Shown: positions 26,719 to 37,892, counted from the first letter of the stretch. The stretch: 64,000 nucleotides of DNA from Lactococcus ileimucosae (GCF_943193185.1 NZ_CALPDE010000009.1:16548-80547); one strand, 5' to 3'. Notes: generated by a model from the sequence alone, not told the origin. Numbers and translations: made by a program.

Positions 26719-28936
26719 TTTCCTCTTTTAATTTTTTATAGATTTCTTTGACCGGCGATAAGGCAAAAAGCTCTTGAAATTTCACAATTTCTTGAAGTTC
26801 TTGATAAATGCCACTCTCAGATATATCCCGTTTTTCCGCTGCTTTGTTCACAGTCATCAGACCGTCTTCAATCGTTACAAAGTTCAATTCTTCAAAGATT
26901 TGAATCATTTTTACTAACAAGATTTCTGGTATTTTTAAATAGTTCGCCAAGTTTTTCAATTTAAAGCGCACATCAAATTCCGGATACTGATAAATTGTTT
27001 TGTAGAAGCGGGCAAACTGTTCACGGGTCCCTGCTCCTGTCAAATAATAATTTTTCTTGATGTTATTTTTAAAATAAATCAATGCAAAATCCTGCTCATG
27101 TATTAATTTAGCCAAAACAGATAAGGCAAGCTTGTTCGTTGGGGCTTCCTCAATAATAAGCACTTCTTCCATTGTACCATTTTTCACTTCATTATGGACA
27201 AAACGTACTGTATTTTGAGGCAATTCAATTTGTCGGCTTCGTATATCTAGAAGCTCTATACCATTCACTCTAGCATCTTCAACCATGAGCTGAACCGCTG
27301 TTGTGCCATTCCAGGTATTGCTTGACAAGCTCGCCACAAGTTCTGTATCACTTTGTTCAAACTCCAAACTTTCAGAACCGTGCCCAAAATAAACAGCATC
27401 TAACATCTGCCCGTTTTGGTTTAACTTTAGCTTCAAATGACTGTTGTCTTTACCCATGCTGCGCGCTTGCTCAACTTTATAGTTCTCAATAAGAAAATAA
27501 GGTTTCGGGTTGTCCATACCATAGGGAGCGAGCTTAGACAAGCTATGAATCGTTTCCAAACTTATTTGTTCAAACTGAAGTTTCCCCTGAACTCCAAGTG
27601 TGCTCTTCCTTGACATATCAATATCGTTTTCCTCAATAAAATCAAGCATCACTTGCTTAATCGCCTCAAGATTCTCTAGAGAAAAAGTCATGCCAGCTGC
27701 TTGTTTATGCCCTCCAAAAGCAATAAATAAGTCTCGATGCGCATCTAAAGCCTCAAAAATATTATAATTTTCAGTAGAGCGCGCAGAACCTCGAAGGATG
27801 CCCTCTTCTTCAGCTAAAAGAAGCACTGGTTTGTGAAATTGGTTAAGAAGACGTCCAGCAACAATGCCCAGCACTCCCTTGTGCCAATCCTTATGATAAA
27901 GAATTTGTACAGGCTCGTCTGTCATCATGGTTATCGCTTGATTGAAAATATTCTCAACAATGGCTTTACGTTCCTTGTTTTTCTCATCAATCATCTGCGC
28001 AATATCTGCTGCCATTTCTTCATCCCACCCTGTCAGCAATTCAATCGCTGGATTGGGATCAGCCAGTCGTCCAAGCGTGTTAAGACGAGGCGCAATTTGA
28101 AAGCCAATTGTTTCCTCATTTATCTGTTCAAAGTCTGTTTCTGAAAGCTTCATCAGCTCCAGTAATCCCGCACGTTCTGTATTTGCTAATACCTTAAGTC
28201 CTTGGCTGACTAAAATTCTATTCTCATCTGTAAGACTGACCATGTCAGCAATAGTTCCTATAGCCACTAAATCCAACATATCCGCTGGGATATAGTCTAG
28301 GAGAGCTGTCGCTATCTTAAAAGCCACACCAACACCCGCTAAATGCTTAAAAGGATATTCTGATTCAGGATGCTCTGGGTGTACAATAGCGTAAGCGGCA
28401 GGTAATTCTTCTGGCATACTGTGGTGATCTGTCACGATGACATCTATCCCTTGACTTTGCGCATAAGAAATAGCTTCATGTCCGGCGACACCATTATCCA
28501 CAGTGATAATCAAATCAATGCCTTCGTTTTGGATAAAATACTTATAAACATCAATGTTCGGACCATAACCATCTGTGAAACGATTAGGTAAATAAACTTG
28601 AACTTCCGCGCCTAATTCATCCAAGGCTGTCTTCATCACGGCACTGGCTGTCATACCATCCGCATCATAATCTCCATAGACTAAGATATTCTGACCGCTT
28701 TCAATGGCCATAAGTATTCTCTTTACCGCCTTATCCATGTCATGCAATAAGAAAGGGTCATGCAAGTCTTGAAGGTCTGGGTTCAAAAAGGATTTGACTT
28801 CCTTTTCTTCTTTTATGCCCCGTTGCCATAAGATTTGTGCTGCCAGCCTGTCTAATTTATACTTTTTACTTAACTTAAGAAACGCATCCGGCAGCTCCGA
28901 CTCAGTGATATGCCATATATATTTTGATTTAATCAA
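26702..28936 (-). CDS. recJ: Single-stranded-DNA-specific exonuclease RecJ
   Basis: 5'-3' ssDNA exonuclease of recombination and mismatch repair, 744 residues. DHH phosphoesterase motifs: GDYDADG (Asp89, 91, 93), the TDHH motif (Asp169-His170-His171), then the DHHA1 motif [11 protein letters not shown], an OB-like domain and a Gram-positive C-terminal extension. Start is TTG (28936) with GGAGGAAAC immediately upstream. It is followed by apt with an overlap. Confidence 0.95.
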   Translation of the reverse strand: MIKSKYIWHITESELPDAFLKLSKKYKLDRLAAQILWQRGIKEEKEVKSFLNPDLQDLHDPFLLHDMDKAVKRILMAIESGQNILVYGDYDADGMTASAVMKTALDELGAEVQVYLPNRFTDGYGPNIDVYKYFIQNEGIDLIITVDNGVAGHEAISYAQSQGIDVIVTDHHSMPEELPAAYAIVHPEHPESEYPFKHLAGVGVAFKIATALLDYIPADMLDLVAIGTIADMVSLTDENRILVSQGLKVLANTERAGLLELMKLSETDFEQINEETIGFQIAPRLNTLGRLADPNPAIELLTGWDEEMAADIAQMIDEKNKERKAIVENIFNQAITMMTDEPVQILYHKDWHKGVLGIVAGRLLNQFHKPVLLLAEEEGILRGSARSTENYNIFEALDAHRDLFIAFGGHKQAAGMTFSLENLEAIKQVMLDFIEENDIDMSRKSTLGVQGKLQFEQISLETIHSLSKLAPYGMDNPKPYFLIENYKVEQARSMGKDNSHLKLKLNQNGQMLDAVYFGHGSESLEFEQSDTELVASLSSNTWNGTTAVQLMVEDARVNGIELLDIRSRQIELPQNTVRFVHNEVKNGTMEEVLIIEEAPTNKLALSVLAKLIHEQDFALIYFKNNIKKNYYLTGAGTREQFARFYKTIYQYPEFDVRFKLKNLANYLKIPEILLVKMIQIFEELNFVTIEDGLMTVNKAAEKRDISESGIYQELQEIVKFQELFALSPVKEIYKKLKEENADAT

Positions 28937-28975
28937 GTTTCCTCCACTTCATCTGCAACTATTTTTTTTAGAAAC

Positions 28976-29623
28976 TTATTTGTAATTGAAAAATTTTCTA
29001 CCTACATAGTCAATAACCTCTGGAAAAAGCGCACGTAGCTTTGCAACGGCAGCAAGCTGAACAGGGAGATTTATTTCCCTTTTTCTTTTACCAAGTGTCT
29101 TTTCAATTTTAGAAGCAACATATGTCGGACTGATTGCATTTTTGCCTACCTTTTCAAGATAAGCCCTATTGTCCTTATGAAACTTTGTCCGGACTGGTCC
29201 AGTATTAACTGTTGTAACAATCAATTCTGGCTTCTCTAAGCGTAAGGCATCTGAAAAAGCCAGAACTGCTGCTTTTGAGGCCGCATATACCGTCGCCTTA
29301 GCTGTAGGTAACTTTCCCGCCATCGAAGCAATATTGATGACTTGTGTTTGGGGCTGCAAGTCACGTGTCAGTTTAATCAAGTCCAGTGTATTGACCTTAA
29401 ACATCTCCTCAATCTGCTCATCCGAAAGATTTTCCAGTTCTTCAAACTCACCAAAACCCGCATTGTTGATAAGAATATCTACTCTTTCAGGGATTTCTGG
29501 GTAAGGAAGGGAACGGCTCATCAAGATAAGATTATCATCCTGTAAACGTCGAATGAGCTCTTGGGCAATATCTCCGCTAGCTCCAGTGATGACGATATTT
29601 CTTCTAGTCAATTTTTTCTTCAT
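28976..29623 (-). CDS. Short-chain dehydrogenase/reductase
   Basis: NAD(P)-dependent SDR of 215 residues. The nucleotide loop TGASGDIA, the NNAG motif ([13 protein letters not shown]) and the catalytic YAASK are all present. ATG at 29623 was chosen although the frame is open further up: translation from it begins [14 protein letters not shown], the normal SDR start, and it overlaps the rnz end by 20 bp. YqjQ/DltE-like relatives have unknown substrates. Co-transcribed with rnz. Confidence 0.85.
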   Translation of the reverse strand: MKKKLTRRNIVITGASGDIAQELIRRLQDDNLILMSRSLPYPEIPERVDILINNAGFGEFEELENLSDEQIEEMFKVNTLDLIKLTRDLQPQTQVINIASMAGKLPTAKATVYAASKAAVLAFSDALRLEKPELIVTTVNTGPVRTKFHKDNRAYLEKVGKNAISPTYVASKIEKTLGKRKREINLPVQLAAVAKLRALFPEVIDYVGRKFFNYK

Positions 29624-30536
29624 AAAAATCTTTTGCCACATAGGAATTTTCGTGAACAGCTCTGGCCTCTTGCGCAAGCTGCGCAACCAAGGGACCAACA
29701 TAACGCGCACTGATATGTGTTAATATCAAGCGATTGACGCCTGCCTCTCTTGCAACATCAGCTGCCTGTTTTGCTGTAGAGTGTCCATGGCGTCGCGCCA
29801 TTTTTGCCTCTTTTGCTTCATAAGTCGCCTCGTGAACTAAGAGATCTGCACCAGCAGCAAGTCTCACTGCACTTGGGGTACGCCGTGTGTCCCCCAGTAT
29901 CGTCACTATTTTTCCACGTTTATCTGCTCCGATATAATCCTCTGGTCGAAACAGCTTTCCTTCGTGCTCCACCGTTTCACCCTTCTTAATTTTGCCAAAG
30001 AGCGGGCCAAAAGGCAAGCCGTCTGCTTTCAAAGCTTCAGCATCAAGCTCCCCTACACGGTCTTTTTCCACTACACGATAACCTAAACAAAAAATCGTAT
30101 GGTCCAAAATATCTGCATAAACTTCAAAAGTATCATCTTCGAAGATTTTCCCTGCCTCATCAAGCTCATAAAAATTTATCCTATAGCCAAGACGTGTACC
30201 AGATACGCGCAAAGCGGTCATCACAAAGTCCTTCAAGCCTTTCGGACCATATAAATCTAAATGCGTATGCTCCTCATCCTTACTTGATCCTTGAAAAGAA
30301 CGACTGGAGAGAAATCCAGGTAAACCAAAAATATGATCCCCATGCAAATGAGTAATAAATATTTTTGTAATTTTCCTCGGTCTTATTGATGTTTCTAAGA
30401 TCTGGTGTTGCGTAGCTTCTCCACAGTCAAAAAGCCATATTTCATTTCGCTCATCCAGCATTTTCAAAGCAATAGCTTGGGTTTTTCTGGTTCTTGAAGG
30501 CTGACCTGCACCTGTCCCTAAGAATTGAATTTCCAT
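29604..30536 (-). CDS. rnz: Ribonuclease Z
   Basis: Metallo-beta-lactamase-fold endonuclease that trims tRNA 3' trailers lacking an encoded CCA. 310 residues; the zinc motif HLHGDH (His63, His65, Asp67, His68) with [14 protein letters not shown], later GDTRRT and HEATYE. Both tRNA genes seen in this window lack an encoded CCA, so they are plausible substrates. GAGGGAAAT precedes the ATG. Confidence 0.96.
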   Translation of the reverse strand: MEIQFLGTGAGQPSRTRKTQAIALKMLDERNEIWLFDCGEATQHQILETSIRPRKITKIFITHLHGDHIFGLPGFLSSRSFQGSSKDEEHTHLDLYGPKGLKDFVMTALRVSGTRLGYRINFYELDEAGKIFEDDTFEVYADILDHTIFCLGYRVVEKDRVGELDAEALKADGLPFGPLFGKIKKGETVEHEGKLFRPEDYIGADKRGKIVTILGDTRRTPSAVRLAAGADLLVHEATYEAKEAKMARRHGHSTAKQAADVAREAGVNRLILTHISARYVGPLVAQLAQEARAVHENSYVAKDFYEEKID

Positions 30537-30653
30537 ATTTCCCTCAATCTTCTATTTGTAGTCTATGTTTTTCACTGATGCATCAGATAAAAAATATTTT
30601 CTATCTTGAAATTTACACCGTTCTTCTATGACAAAAAGAAGAACGTAATGTAA

Positions 30654-30680
30654 AAAACATTGTGCCCCTCACAATGTTTT
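30654..30680 (-). terminator. Terminator of tRNA-Arg(CCG)
   Basis: Perfect 11-bp stem AAAACATTGTG/CACAATGTTTT with a 5-nt loop, 25 bp after the tRNA 3' end, running into T's on the minus strand. A second 9-bp dyad lies just beyond (30619-30645). Confidence 0.75.
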
Positions 30681-30704
30681 ACAGTGCTTAACATAAAAAA
30701 TTTA

Positions 30705-30776
30705 TCCGTCTGGAGGGAATCGAACCCCCATCGCAAGAACCGGAATCTTGCGTGATATCCATTACACTACAGACGG
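30705..30776 (-). tRNA. tRNA-Arg(CCG)
   Basis: Cloverleaf on the minus strand: acceptor CCGTCTG/CAGACGG, anticodon stem CAAGA/TCTTG with loop TTCCGGT (anticodon CCG, reads CGG), T arm GGGGGTTCGATTCCCTC. Discriminator A at 30705; CCA is not encoded. Confidence 0.93.
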
Positions 30777-30980
30777 CACTGACAACTCTATCATTTTACA
30801 GGAAAAGCAAGGAAATTTCAAGTCTCTTTACTTACAAAAAATCACTCAAAACCTTTCATCACTCCACTTAATAGAGTTGCTCGTCTAAGCTTACTTCGCT
30901 TTTTACTCTGTGCCCTTTAGGGCTTCTTAACCTTGAATTCTAATCAAGAAAAGAAATTTTTCCAATATAAGGTTGTTCCC

Positions 30981-31661
30981 TTATCCAAAAATTTCATTTA
31001 GGAAAGATTTCCCATTTTGAGGCGAATCAACGCCAAAATAAGCTGCGACTGTCGCTCCAACATCAGCCATTGTCTTTCTTTCTCCGATATTCTTGCCGTA
31101 AATGCCTGGGCTATGAATGAGTAAAGGAACACGTTCACGTGTATGATTAGAATGTCCAATCGTTGGATCATTACCATGATCTGCCATAACTATGCGTACA
31201 TCTCCTTCATTTATCAAAGGAAGGAGTTCCTCAAGCCGCTTATCACTAAGTTCTAAACGGTCAGAATAGCGCATCACATCTTCTGCATGTCCAGCAAGGT
31301 CAGTTTCTTGGATATTCAATGCGACAAATCCATTGTCTATATCTTTAACTTCACTCATCAGGTCGTCAAACAGTATGTCTGAATCGACACCAGGAAAAAG
31401 TCGGGCACTGCTCGTTTGGATAATGTCCGCTACTTTGCCTAAAAACGAAACTGTAATTCCTTTCTTATCCAAAATAGTCGGTGTCTGCACATTTTTATCA
31501 ATCCCATAACCAAGATGAACAACTTGATAACCATTATTATAAACGCCTGACTCCGGTGCATCAACACCTGCGATTTCATTGTTTTTCACTTTCATTGCAG
31601 AAAGCAGATCATCAAGCGTAATCTTTTTACCACCAAAAGTAATGACGCGAGAAAGAGGATT
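30981..31661 (-). pseudogene. Truncated phosphopentomutase-like metalloenzyme (YhfW type)
   Basis: C-terminal half of an alkaline-phosphatase-superfamily enzyme: the metal-binding MADHGNDPT and HSNHTRERVPLLIHSPG are intact and the end is complete. The frame is open from 31661 (NPLSRVITFGGKK) but there is no start until an internal ATG (31595), and about 180-200 N-terminal residues expected for the ~400-residue family are gone. The break abuts an ISL3-type transposase remnant in opposite orientation. It resembles the YhfW branch more than true DeoB; this rests on memory of the families. Confidence 0.7.
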
Positions 31662-31664
31662 TTA

Positions 31665-31858
31665 AAAAGTCCTGTCGTTACTTGCTCAAGCATAAGACTG
31701 CTATCCAAAGAGGCATTGTTTCCCCTTATTCCCATGGGCCTCTAGAAGGCTCAACAACCTTTGGAAGCTCATTAAGCGCATTGCCTTTTGGCTTTGGGCG
31801 TTTTGACCACCTTAGAAAACAGACTTTACTCCAACAAATACTTGTCAAACACAACTAA
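31665..31858 (+). pseudogene. ISL3-family transposase C-terminal remnant
   Basis: Plus-strand fragments in shifted frames spell the end of an ISL3-type transposase: PYSHGPLEG (from 31724), then LNNLWKLIKRIAF in another frame, then GFGRFDHLRKQTLLQQ ending at TAA 31856-31858. Two single-base shifts break it, one after GAAGG and one in a T-run. It lies exactly where the metalloenzyme gene loses its 5' half. The stretch 31859-31962 holds no gene and may keep a decayed IS end. Confidence 0.7.
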
Positions 31859-31962
31859 AAAAGCTGTCAGACCGACAACTTTCTTATAGTCACTGTGACC
31901 CATTTTTAGCCATTACCCCCGAAGACTTGACTGAACCAAAATATTTTCTAAAACGCAAACGT

Positions 31963-32649
31963 TTACAAAAAGTCTTCAAGAAAAGTTTCAATATTTTCGT
32001 AATTTTTATCTGCAACTGTATTTTTTTCATGACCGATATAAGCTGTAGCCAAGCCTAGTTTCTGGGCTGGTATGATATCATGTTCCAATAAATCTCCCAC
32101 CATAAGAGTCCGCTCAGGCTCAAAAGCTTCTTTTTCAAGAAGGTGACAAAAGGCTGCAGAATCTGGCTTACTAAAACCTGTTTCAGCGGAAATGTAGACT
32201 GGAAACATATTTTCAAAACCAAAACGTCGAATTTTTTCTCTCTGTTCCCAGCTTTCACCATTGCTCAAAATCGCGATACGATAGTTCTCTGATAACTCTT
32301 TCATCTTGGCGAGAAGAGTAGAATCACTCTCTATTTCTTCAAGCAGGACCGTAAGAAAAATATCAAAAAAAAGTCGAATGAAATTTTCTTTATAATTGAT
32401 AGCATAGTGATCCAGCACCATACGAACACGTTCTTCACGCAATTGCTCAATTGTCATTTTTCCTTCATGCACCTGCGGCCACAACTGCGCATCAATTTCA
32501 TGGTATTTCAACATAAAATCATCTATTGAAAAACCACTATCAAAAGTAATTAAATCTAAAAAAACCTTGCGATGTGCTCTTTCCCAATATTTTTTAAAAG
32601 GGAAAAGAGTATTGTCCCAGTCAAAAATAATATTTTTTATCCCACTCAT
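31963..32649 (-). CDS. HAD family hydrolase (YjjG-like)
   Basis: Haloacid-dehalogenase-type phosphatase of 228 residues. Motif I DWDNTLF has the nucleophile Asp10 and Asp12; motif II is ILSNGE, motif III the Lys of GFSKPD, motif IV MVGDLLEHDI. Similar to YjjG/PyrP-type nucleotidases that clean up non-canonical pyrimidine nucleotides, but the substrate is not established. GGAGGAGA lies upstream. Confidence 0.85.
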   Translation of the reverse strand: MSGIKNIIFDWDNTLFPFKKYWERAHRKVFLDLITFDSGFSIDDFMLKYHEIDAQLWPQVHEGKMTIEQLREERVRMVLDHYAINYKENFIRLFFDIFLTVLLEEIESDSTLLAKMKELSENYRIAILSNGESWEQREKIRRFGFENMFPVYISAETGFSKPDSAAFCHLLEKEAFEPERTLMVGDLLEHDIIPAQKLGLATAYIGHEKNTVADKNYENIETFLEDFL

Positions 32650-32752
32650 GGTTGAAAATCTCCTCCCCCACTTTATTAAAAGTCTATCATTTTACCTTTT
32701 TTATATCAAATTAATTAAGCCTACGTCCCTCTGACGCAATCCCCCGGAGAAT

Positions 32753-32799
32753 AAAAAAGCATATCAATGATGGTTCTAACGCCTCATTGATATACTTTT
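32753..32799 (-). terminator. Terminator of tig
   Basis: Long stem AAAG-ATATCAATGA/TCATTGATAT-CTTT with a 16-nt loop, directly after the trigger factor stop codon, ending in T's on the minus strand. Confidence 0.75.
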
Positions 32800-32806
32800 A
32801 TGATTT

Positions 32807-34090
32807 CTACTTCACTTTAGCTGAACTTGTAATTGCTTCAACAGCTTTCTTCATTGCAATATCATGTTGGAGCATGTCAACTGGAAGGAGTTTTTCAACT
32901 TGTTCCACTGGCATGTTGTATTGTTCAGCCAACTCTGCAATCTCAGCTTTAACTTCTTCATCTGTAGTTTCAAAGTTTTCAGCTTTCGCGATAGCTTCAA
33001 TAACAAGATTTGTACGCACGCGTTTACCAGCATCAGCTTGATACTGTTCATGCAATTGTTCTTCAGTTGTACCTGTGATTTGGAAGTACATTTCTGGAGA
33101 AATACCTTGTTGTTGCATACCACCAAGAAATTCATTCATCGCACGGTGAACTTCTTCGTGAATCATCTCTTCAGGAATTTCTTTGATTTCAGCATTAGCT
33201 ACAGCTGTTTCGATAGCCGCTGTTTCAACAGCATCATTGTAAGCTTCTTCCTTAGCAGTTTCAAGTTCTTTACGGAATTTAGCCTTAAGCTCATCTAAAG
33301 TTTCAACTTCTTCATCGATGTCTTTAGCCAACTCGTCATCAAGTTCTGGAACTTCTTTCGCTTTTACTTCATTAACTTTAGTTACAAAGACTGCTTCTTT
33401 ACCTGCAAGTTCTGTGGCTTGGTAGTCTTCTGGGAAAGTTACTTTGACATCAATTTCGTCACCTGCTGAAGCACCTACAAGTTGTTCTTCAAAGCCTGGG
33501 ATAAATTGACCTGAGCCAAGTTCTAGACTATGGTTCGCACCTTTTCCACCTTCAAATTCAACACCATCAATTGAACCTACAAAATCAATAACAACAGTGT
33601 CTCCATTTTCAGCTTTACCTTCCTTAACAGTCAACTCAGCAAGATTATTTTGTTCTTGAGTCAAACGTGCTTCTACTTCTTCGTCAGAAACTTCTTTCGT
33701 TGCATCGACTGAAACTTCTAAGTTTTTGTAGTCGCCAAGCTGAACTTCAGGTTTAACTGTTACTTCCGCTGTTAACTCCCAGTCCGAACCTTTTTCCATT
33801 TTAGTGACATCAATTTTTGGTTGTGCAACCGGCTCGATACCTGCTTCTTTTACAGCTGCATCATAAGCAGCTGGCAATACAGCGTTCAAAGCTTCTTCAA
33901 AAAGTGCTTCCTCACCATACATGCGGTTAAACATTTGACGGCTGACTTTACCTTTACGAAAACCTGGAACTGAGATATTACCTTTTACTTTATTGAAAGC
34001 TTTGTCAAGACCCTGTTTGATTGTTTCTTGATCGATTGAAAATGAGAGTGTACCAGTGTTAACACCAGTTTTTTCAAAACTTGCAGTCAT
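32807..34090 (-). CDS. tig: Trigger factor
   Basis: Ribosome-bound chaperone and prolyl isomerase, 427 residues. The N-terminal domain carries the ribosome-docking signature [12 protein letters not shown] (family GFRxGKxP), an FKBP domain covers about 160-245 ([19 protein letters not shown]) and the C-terminal cradle is helical. AAGGAGAAA precedes the ATG. Monocistronic, with promoter 34144-34172 and its own terminator. Confidence 0.97.
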   Translation of the reverse strand: MTASFEKTGVNTGTLSFSIDQETIKQGLDKAFNKVKGNISVPGFRKGKVSRQMFNRMYGEEALFEEALNAVLPAAYDAAVKEAGIEPVAQPKIDVTKMEKGSDWELTAEVTVKPEVQLGDYKNLEVSVDATKEVSDEEVEARLTQEQNNLAELTVKEGKAENGDTVVIDFVGSIDGVEFEGGKGANHSLELGSGQFIPGFEEQLVGASAGDEIDVKVTFPEDYQATELAGKEAVFVTKVNEVKAKEVPELDDELAKDIDEEVETLDELKAKFRKELETAKEEAYNDAVETAAIETAVANAEIKEIPEEMIHEEVHRAMNEFLGGMQQQGISPEMYFQITGTTEEQLHEQYQADAGKRVRTNLVIEAIAKAENFETTDEEVKAEIAELAEQYNMPVEQVEKLLPVDMLQHDIAMKKAVEAITSSAKVK

Positions 34091-34143
34091 TAATTATTTC
34101 TCCTTATTTATGAGCCCTGAGCTCAGAAATTTCATACCTCACT

Positions 34144-34172
34144 AGAATAGCATAAAAACTGACTTAATTCAA
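34144..34172 (-). promoter_or_regulatory. tig promoter
   Basis: Minus strand TTGAAT-N17-TATTCT with extended TGC (hexamers at 34167-34172 and 34144-34149). Confidence 0.65.
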
Positions 34173-34216
34173 CTTTTTGAGCAAGTCATTCCACAGAATC
34201 TGCTTTGTTTAAAAAT

Positions 34217-34240
34217 AAAAAAAGAGCTGAAAACTCTTTT
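34217..34240 (-). terminator. Terminator of murA-epuA
   Basis: Stem AAAAAGAG/CTCTTTTT with a 7-nt loop and a T-run on the minus strand, at the epuA stop codon. Confidence 0.7.
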
Positions 34241-34425
34241 TACGGATTTAAACGTTGGAGTACCTCTCGCCATAAGTTTCCACTGAAAACACGAGTTGCT
34301 TGCCCTCCTCCAAGCACACCATAACCTAGCATTAAGCCTGTCGCTACTGCTACAACTATAAGAACAAGGACTAAAAGGAGCAAAGAAAGGCGAATTCCTA
34401 AGACTTTAATCGTTTTTTTAATCAT
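34240..34425 (-). CDS. epuA: EpuA-like small membrane protein
   Basis: 61-residue protein with one long hydrophobic segment (about 10-38) ending in [12 protein letters not shown] and a short amphipathic tail, as in the EpuA family (often annotated RNA polymerase beta small subunit). It overlaps the end of murA by 8 bp; murA-epuA is also the streptococcal order. Biochemical role unknown. Confidence 0.8.
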   Translation of the reverse strand: MIKKTIKVLGIRLSLLLLVLVLIVVAVATGLMLGYGVLGGGQATRVFSGNLWREVLQRLNP

Positions 34426-35701
34426 CTATTTCCTCAAGTTCCGGAACGCGTTCAATATCTGCTCCAAGTGATTTTAATTTTTCATGAAATCGATAGTAGC
34501 CACGATCAAGGTGATTTAATTTACGAACAGTCGTTTGCCCTTGGGCGACCATCCCTAACAAAATCAAGGCTGCACTCGCGCGTAAATCTGTTGACTTAAC
34601 TTGCGCACCTTGCAATCGACGTGTCCCTTGGATGATGGCTGTGTTTCGTGTAATATCAACAGTCAAGCCCATGCGGCGCATTTCTTCCAAATGCTGGAAA
34701 CGGTTTTCAAAGACTGTTTCAATCATCGTTGATTCGCCATTTGCAATCGCTTGTACAGCAGTCATTTGTGATTGCATATCTGTTGGAAAGCCTGGGTGCG
34801 GTAAAGTTTTAACATTGGTTGGTTTTAAAACTTTAGGACCAATAACACGGAGCCCTTCAGCTTCTTGGACGAACTCCACACCCATCTCAATCAATTTTGA
34901 AATCAGCGGTCGGTTATGCTCACGAACAGCATCCTTGATGAGGACATCACCTTGAGTCATAGCTGCCGCGACCATAAAGGTACCCGCTTCAATACGGTCT
35001 TGGACTACTGCGTGATTGGCACCATGCATTTTTTCAACACCTTTGATGATAATTGTATCCGTTCCCGCACCTTTGACATTTGCTCCCATTTTATTGAGCC
35101 AGTTAGCCAAATCAACAATCTCAGGTTCACGTGCAGCGTTTTCCAAAGTTGTTGTGCCCTCTGCCAAAGTTGCTGCCATCATCAAGTTTTGCGTCGCACC
35201 AACTGATGGAAAATCGAGATAAATGTAAGCGCCACGAAGTTTCTCAGCCTTGGCCTCAATATAGCCAGCTTCTTGAGTAATTTCAGCGCCCATCAATTCA
35301 AAGCCTCGTAAGTGTAAATCAATGGGACGTGACCCGATGGAGCATCCCCCCGGCATTGAAACACGAGCATGACCATTGCGCGCAAGGATGGGCCCCATTA
35401 CGACAATGGAGGCACGCATCTTACTTACAAATTCATAAGGTGCCTTTATTTTTACCTTAGCAGCTGCCTGAGCTTTAACTGCTTTGTTTTCTTCTGAAAA
35501 CTCCAAATCCACTCCAAGATGATCCACTAAGTTGTTCATCATATAAACATCACTCAGAATAGGAACATTCCGAAGAACAATTTCTCCCTCACTTGGCAAA
35601 AGCGTTGCTGCAAGTAAAGGCAGAACGGCATTTTTTGCACCTTCAATTTCTACAGTTCCTTTAAGGCGTGTATTCCCGCCCTTGACAATTATTTTATCCA
35701 T
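34418..35701 (-). CDS. murA: UDP-N-acetylglucosamine 1-carboxyvinyltransferase
   Basis: First committed step of peptidoglycan synthesis, adding enolpyruvate from PEP to UDP-GlcNAc; fosfomycin target. From ATG at 35701 ([15 protein letters not shown], with AGGAATGAAGAA upstream) the protein has 427 residues, the family length; the frame extends 18 codons further up but that is leader. Catalytic Cys120 is in [11 protein letters not shown], so the enzyme should be fosfomycin-sensitive. Lactococci carry two murA paralogues; which one this is cannot be told. Confidence 0.95.
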   Translation of the reverse strand: MDKIIVKGGNTRLKGTVEIEGAKNAVLPLLAATLLPSEGEIVLRNVPILSDVYMMNNLVDHLGVDLEFSEENKAVKAQAAAKVKIKAPYEFVSKMRASIVVMGPILARNGHARVSMPGGCSIGSRPIDLHLRGFELMGAEITQEAGYIEAKAEKLRGAYIYLDFPSVGATQNLMMAATLAEGTTTLENAAREPEIVDLANWLNKMGANVKGAGTDTIIIKGVEKMHGANHAVVQDRIEAGTFMVAAAMTQGDVLIKDAVREHNRPLISKLIEMGVEFVQEAEGLRVIGPKVLKPTNVKTLPHPGFPTDMQSQMTAVQAIANGESTMIETVFENRFQHLEEMRRMGLTVDITRNTAIIQGTRRLQGAQVKSTDLRASAALILLGMVAQGQTTVRKLNHLDRGYYRFHEKLKSLGADIERVPELEEIDD

Positions 35702-35743
35702 TTCTTCATTCCTATAATTTCTTTGTTCTGAAAGACACCCTAA

Positions 35744-35771
35744 ATTATAGCACAATGAATCATTTCGTCAA
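35744..35771 (-). promoter_or_regulatory. murA promoter
   Basis: Minus strand TTGACG-N16-TATAAT with extended TGC (hexamers at 35766-35771 and 35744-35749). The -35 overlaps the end of the upstream gene. Confidence 0.75.
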
Positions 35772-35773
35772 CT

Positions 35774-36562
35774 TTACAAGATGACGTCCGTCTCTTCTAC
35801 CAGCTGTCCCACTAAATGTTGCGGTAAGCTGTAAACATACTGACAATCTGTAAGATTCGGTTTTTCTCCCTTAAAAGTCTTGGTCACAAAACCAAGTTTT
35901 CCAGCCAAAATGCCTCCCGCAGCATAGTCCCATGGCTGTAAACGGCTAAAATAGCCTACAATTTTCCCTTCAAGCAAGTCTGCATAAGCCATTCCAGCAC
36001 TTCCCAACATCCTCACACCTAAAGTTTTCAAACTAAAGTCTGTCAGTTTATAAAAATTTTTACGGTAAATCATCGAATTTATAGCCAGTAAACTTTCTGA
36101 TAACTCTTTAGGCTTATAGACCAGCTCCCTGTTGTTACAAAACACATGGTGCGCATTGTTCCAGTAAAGCTTATCTTCCATTACGTTAAGTATCAAGCCA
36201 AATTGTGCTTGTCCTTGCTCATAATATGCCAGCATCACAGCGAAGTTGTCTTGCTGTACAACGAAGTTAATGGTTCCATCAATCGGATCTAAAATCCAAA
36301 AATTCTCTTGAGAACGGTCAAAGGATACCAGATTCTTTCCTGACTCTTCCGCCAAAATTTTATCTTCAGGATAGGCTTTGAGAATTTCTTCAATAATAAT
36401 TTCTTGGACTTTTTTATCAAAATTTGTCACTAAATCACTAAAGTTGCTTTTTTGAGAAATTTCCAGCCTCTGATGAATATTATCTCGAAGAAAAATGCCC
36501 GCTTCTCTAACCCAAACTTTCGCTTGCTCAAGCTTTTTCAGAGCGAACGTATTGTCTCTCAC
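35774..36562 (-). CDS. Inositol monophosphatase family protein
   Basis: 262-residue Mg2+/Li+-dependent phosphatase family member. Metal motifs [19 protein letters not shown] and the C-terminal [10 protein letters not shown] are intact. Substrates in Firmicutes are uncertain (inositol-1-P, NADP or PAP for relatives). It overlaps the upstream UPF0223 gene by 35 bp, so the two are translated as a coupled pair. Confidence 0.88.
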   Translation of the reverse strand: MRDNTFALKKLEQAKVWVREAGIFLRDNIHQRLEISQKSNFSDLVTNFDKKVQEIIIEEILKAYPEDKILAEESGKNLVSFDRSQENFWILDPIDGTINFVVQQDNFAVMLAYYEQGQAQFGLILNVMEDKLYWNNAHHVFCNNRELVYKPKELSESLLAINSMIYRKNFYKLTDFSLKTLGVRMLGSAGMAYADLLEGKIVGYFSRLQPWDYAAGGILAGKLGFVTKTFKGEKPNLTDCQYVYSLPQHLVGQLVEETDVIL

Positions 36563-36809
36563 TTGCTTGTACCTCCTTTAGGGCACGATAAAGCGAATAA
36601 CCACTGTTCTCTTCAAATTCTCGCCCCAGTTGCTTCTCTTGCATCTTTGAAGGAACAATGCGCTTAAACTCTTTATATTTTTCTAAAAATTCTTCTCGAT
36701 TGACTTTGCTTTCATAAAATTTTTCAACCTGATTGAAAAAAGAGAGCACTGCAGTCATTTCAGCAGTACTCCAACTCAAATCAAGTGGATATTGATAATT
36801 TGTTTTCAT
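36528..36809 (-). CDS. UPF0223 family protein
   Basis: 93-residue YktA/UPF0223 protein: the family core [20 protein letters not shown] and the helical [21 protein letters not shown] segment are present. Function unknown. GGAGAG precedes the ATG. It overlaps the inositol-phosphatase-family gene, the usual order in lactic acid bacteria. Confidence 0.85.
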   Translation of the reverse strand: MKTNYQYPLDLSWSTAEMTAVLSFFNQVEKFYESKVNREEFLEKYKEFKRIVPSKMQEKQLGREFEENSGYSLYRALKEVQASERQYVRSEKA

Positions 36810-36834
36810 AATTTTCCACTCTCCTTTATCTCAT

Positions 36835-37227
36835 TTAAAATTCGTTCACAGCTTGTTTCATCTCTGCACGGCGATAATTACGAGGCAAAAAGGCACGTAT
36901 CTCATCTTCATTAAAACCAATTTGTAACAAACGATCATCCGTAATAATCGGACGACGCAAAAGATTTGGATACTTTGTCACAAGATCTATTAACTCATTA
37001 ATTGTTAACTCATCAAGGTCCAAATCAAGCTTTTGAAATATTTTTGACCGAATCGAGATAATGTCTTCCGTACCATTTTCCGTTTTTGACAAAATTTTAC
37101 GCAAGTCGTTGCTCGTCATCGGCTGTGTCAAAATATTGTGCTCCTTATAAGGAACACCGTGTTTATCCAACCATGCACGCGCCTTACGACAACTTGTACA
37201 TGACGGAGACAAGTATAAATCAACCAC
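36835..37227 (-). CDS. spx: Spx/ArsC family transcriptional regulator
   Basis: 130-residue thioredoxin-fold regulator that binds the RNA polymerase alpha C-terminal domain and is degraded by ClpXP. The redox CxxC is Cys10-Cys13 (SPSCTSCRKA), and the RRPIITDDRLLQIG block and the Gly of the alpha-CTD interface follow. Start is GTG (37227) with GAGGAAAG upstream. Lactococci carry several Spx paralogues (TrmA, SpxB); which one this is cannot be told. Confidence 0.9.
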   Translation of the reverse strand: MVDLYLSPSCTSCRKARAWLDKHGVPYKEHNILTQPMTSNDLRKILSKTENGTEDIISIRSKIFQKLDLDLDELTINELIDLVTKYPNLLRRPIITDDRLLQIGFNEDEIRAFLPRNYRRAEMKQAVNEF

Positions 37228-37364
37228 TTTCTTTCCTCATTCTATCTAGGCTGTGAACAATTCTAAAACTCGAGCAGCGCTATCATTTCGCTCCTCATTA
37301 TAACAAAATTTAGGACTTAAGAAAAGCGTGTTTTTTTACTATTGTGTGAGAATTTATGTCGCTG

Positions 37365-37892
37365 TTACATATTGTTCATCTCCTCACAAATTTCTTGCAA
37401 ATCTTCAAATCTAATCCATTCCATGTTATAGTTTGGTGTCTTTTGCATCTTGTTTGTAATATAACGCAGTTTTGTTTCATTTTCTTCATCATACAAAACT
37501 AGCGCCCCATCTGAATTTTCAAGCAAGAAGTCGTTATACTGACGAAATTGACTGGGATTTTCATAGCTTTCATAAGCGTACTTTACATAATCGACATTTT
37601 TAAATTCCTGCAATTTAGCCTGATTGGCTTGATTCCAGTTTTTTCCATGCGTTTCAAAGGGAAAGATACTGGCAATGAAAAAATCATAATCCTTCTGCAA
37701 CTCTTTAGAAACCTGTAAAGCCCAATATTCAAAACCCAAACTTCCAGTAAAAATAACCCAATTAAGACCATTGTCCAAATAAGCTTCCAAACGCAATTTT
37801 AGAGCCTTTTTGATAATGCTTATTTTGATATCCTTTTCATCAAAAATCCCTAAGTCAAAAGCTGTGTAACCTGTGATAAGTAAAGTTTTCAT
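37365..37892 (-). CDS. DUF1273/YpsA-like protein
   Basis: 175-residue SLOG-superfamily protein (YpsA type). The N-terminal ITGYTAFDLGIF, a central glycine-rich FTGSLGFEYWAL and the acidic ALVLYDEENETK are the nucleotide-binding features. ATG at 37892 is preferred over the GTG three codons upstream because AGGGA is then better spaced. Divergent from recU. YpsA influences cell division in Bacillus and Staphylococcus; the role here is unproven. Confidence 0.85.
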   Translation of the reverse strand: MKTLLITGYTAFDLGIFDEKDIKISIIKKALKLRLEAYLDNGLNWVIFTGSLGFEYWALQVSKELQKDYDFFIASIFPFETHGKNWNQANQAKLQEFKNVDYVKYAYESYENPSQFRQYNDFLLENSDGALVLYDEENETKLRYITNKMQKTPNYNMEWIRFEDLQEICEEMNNM

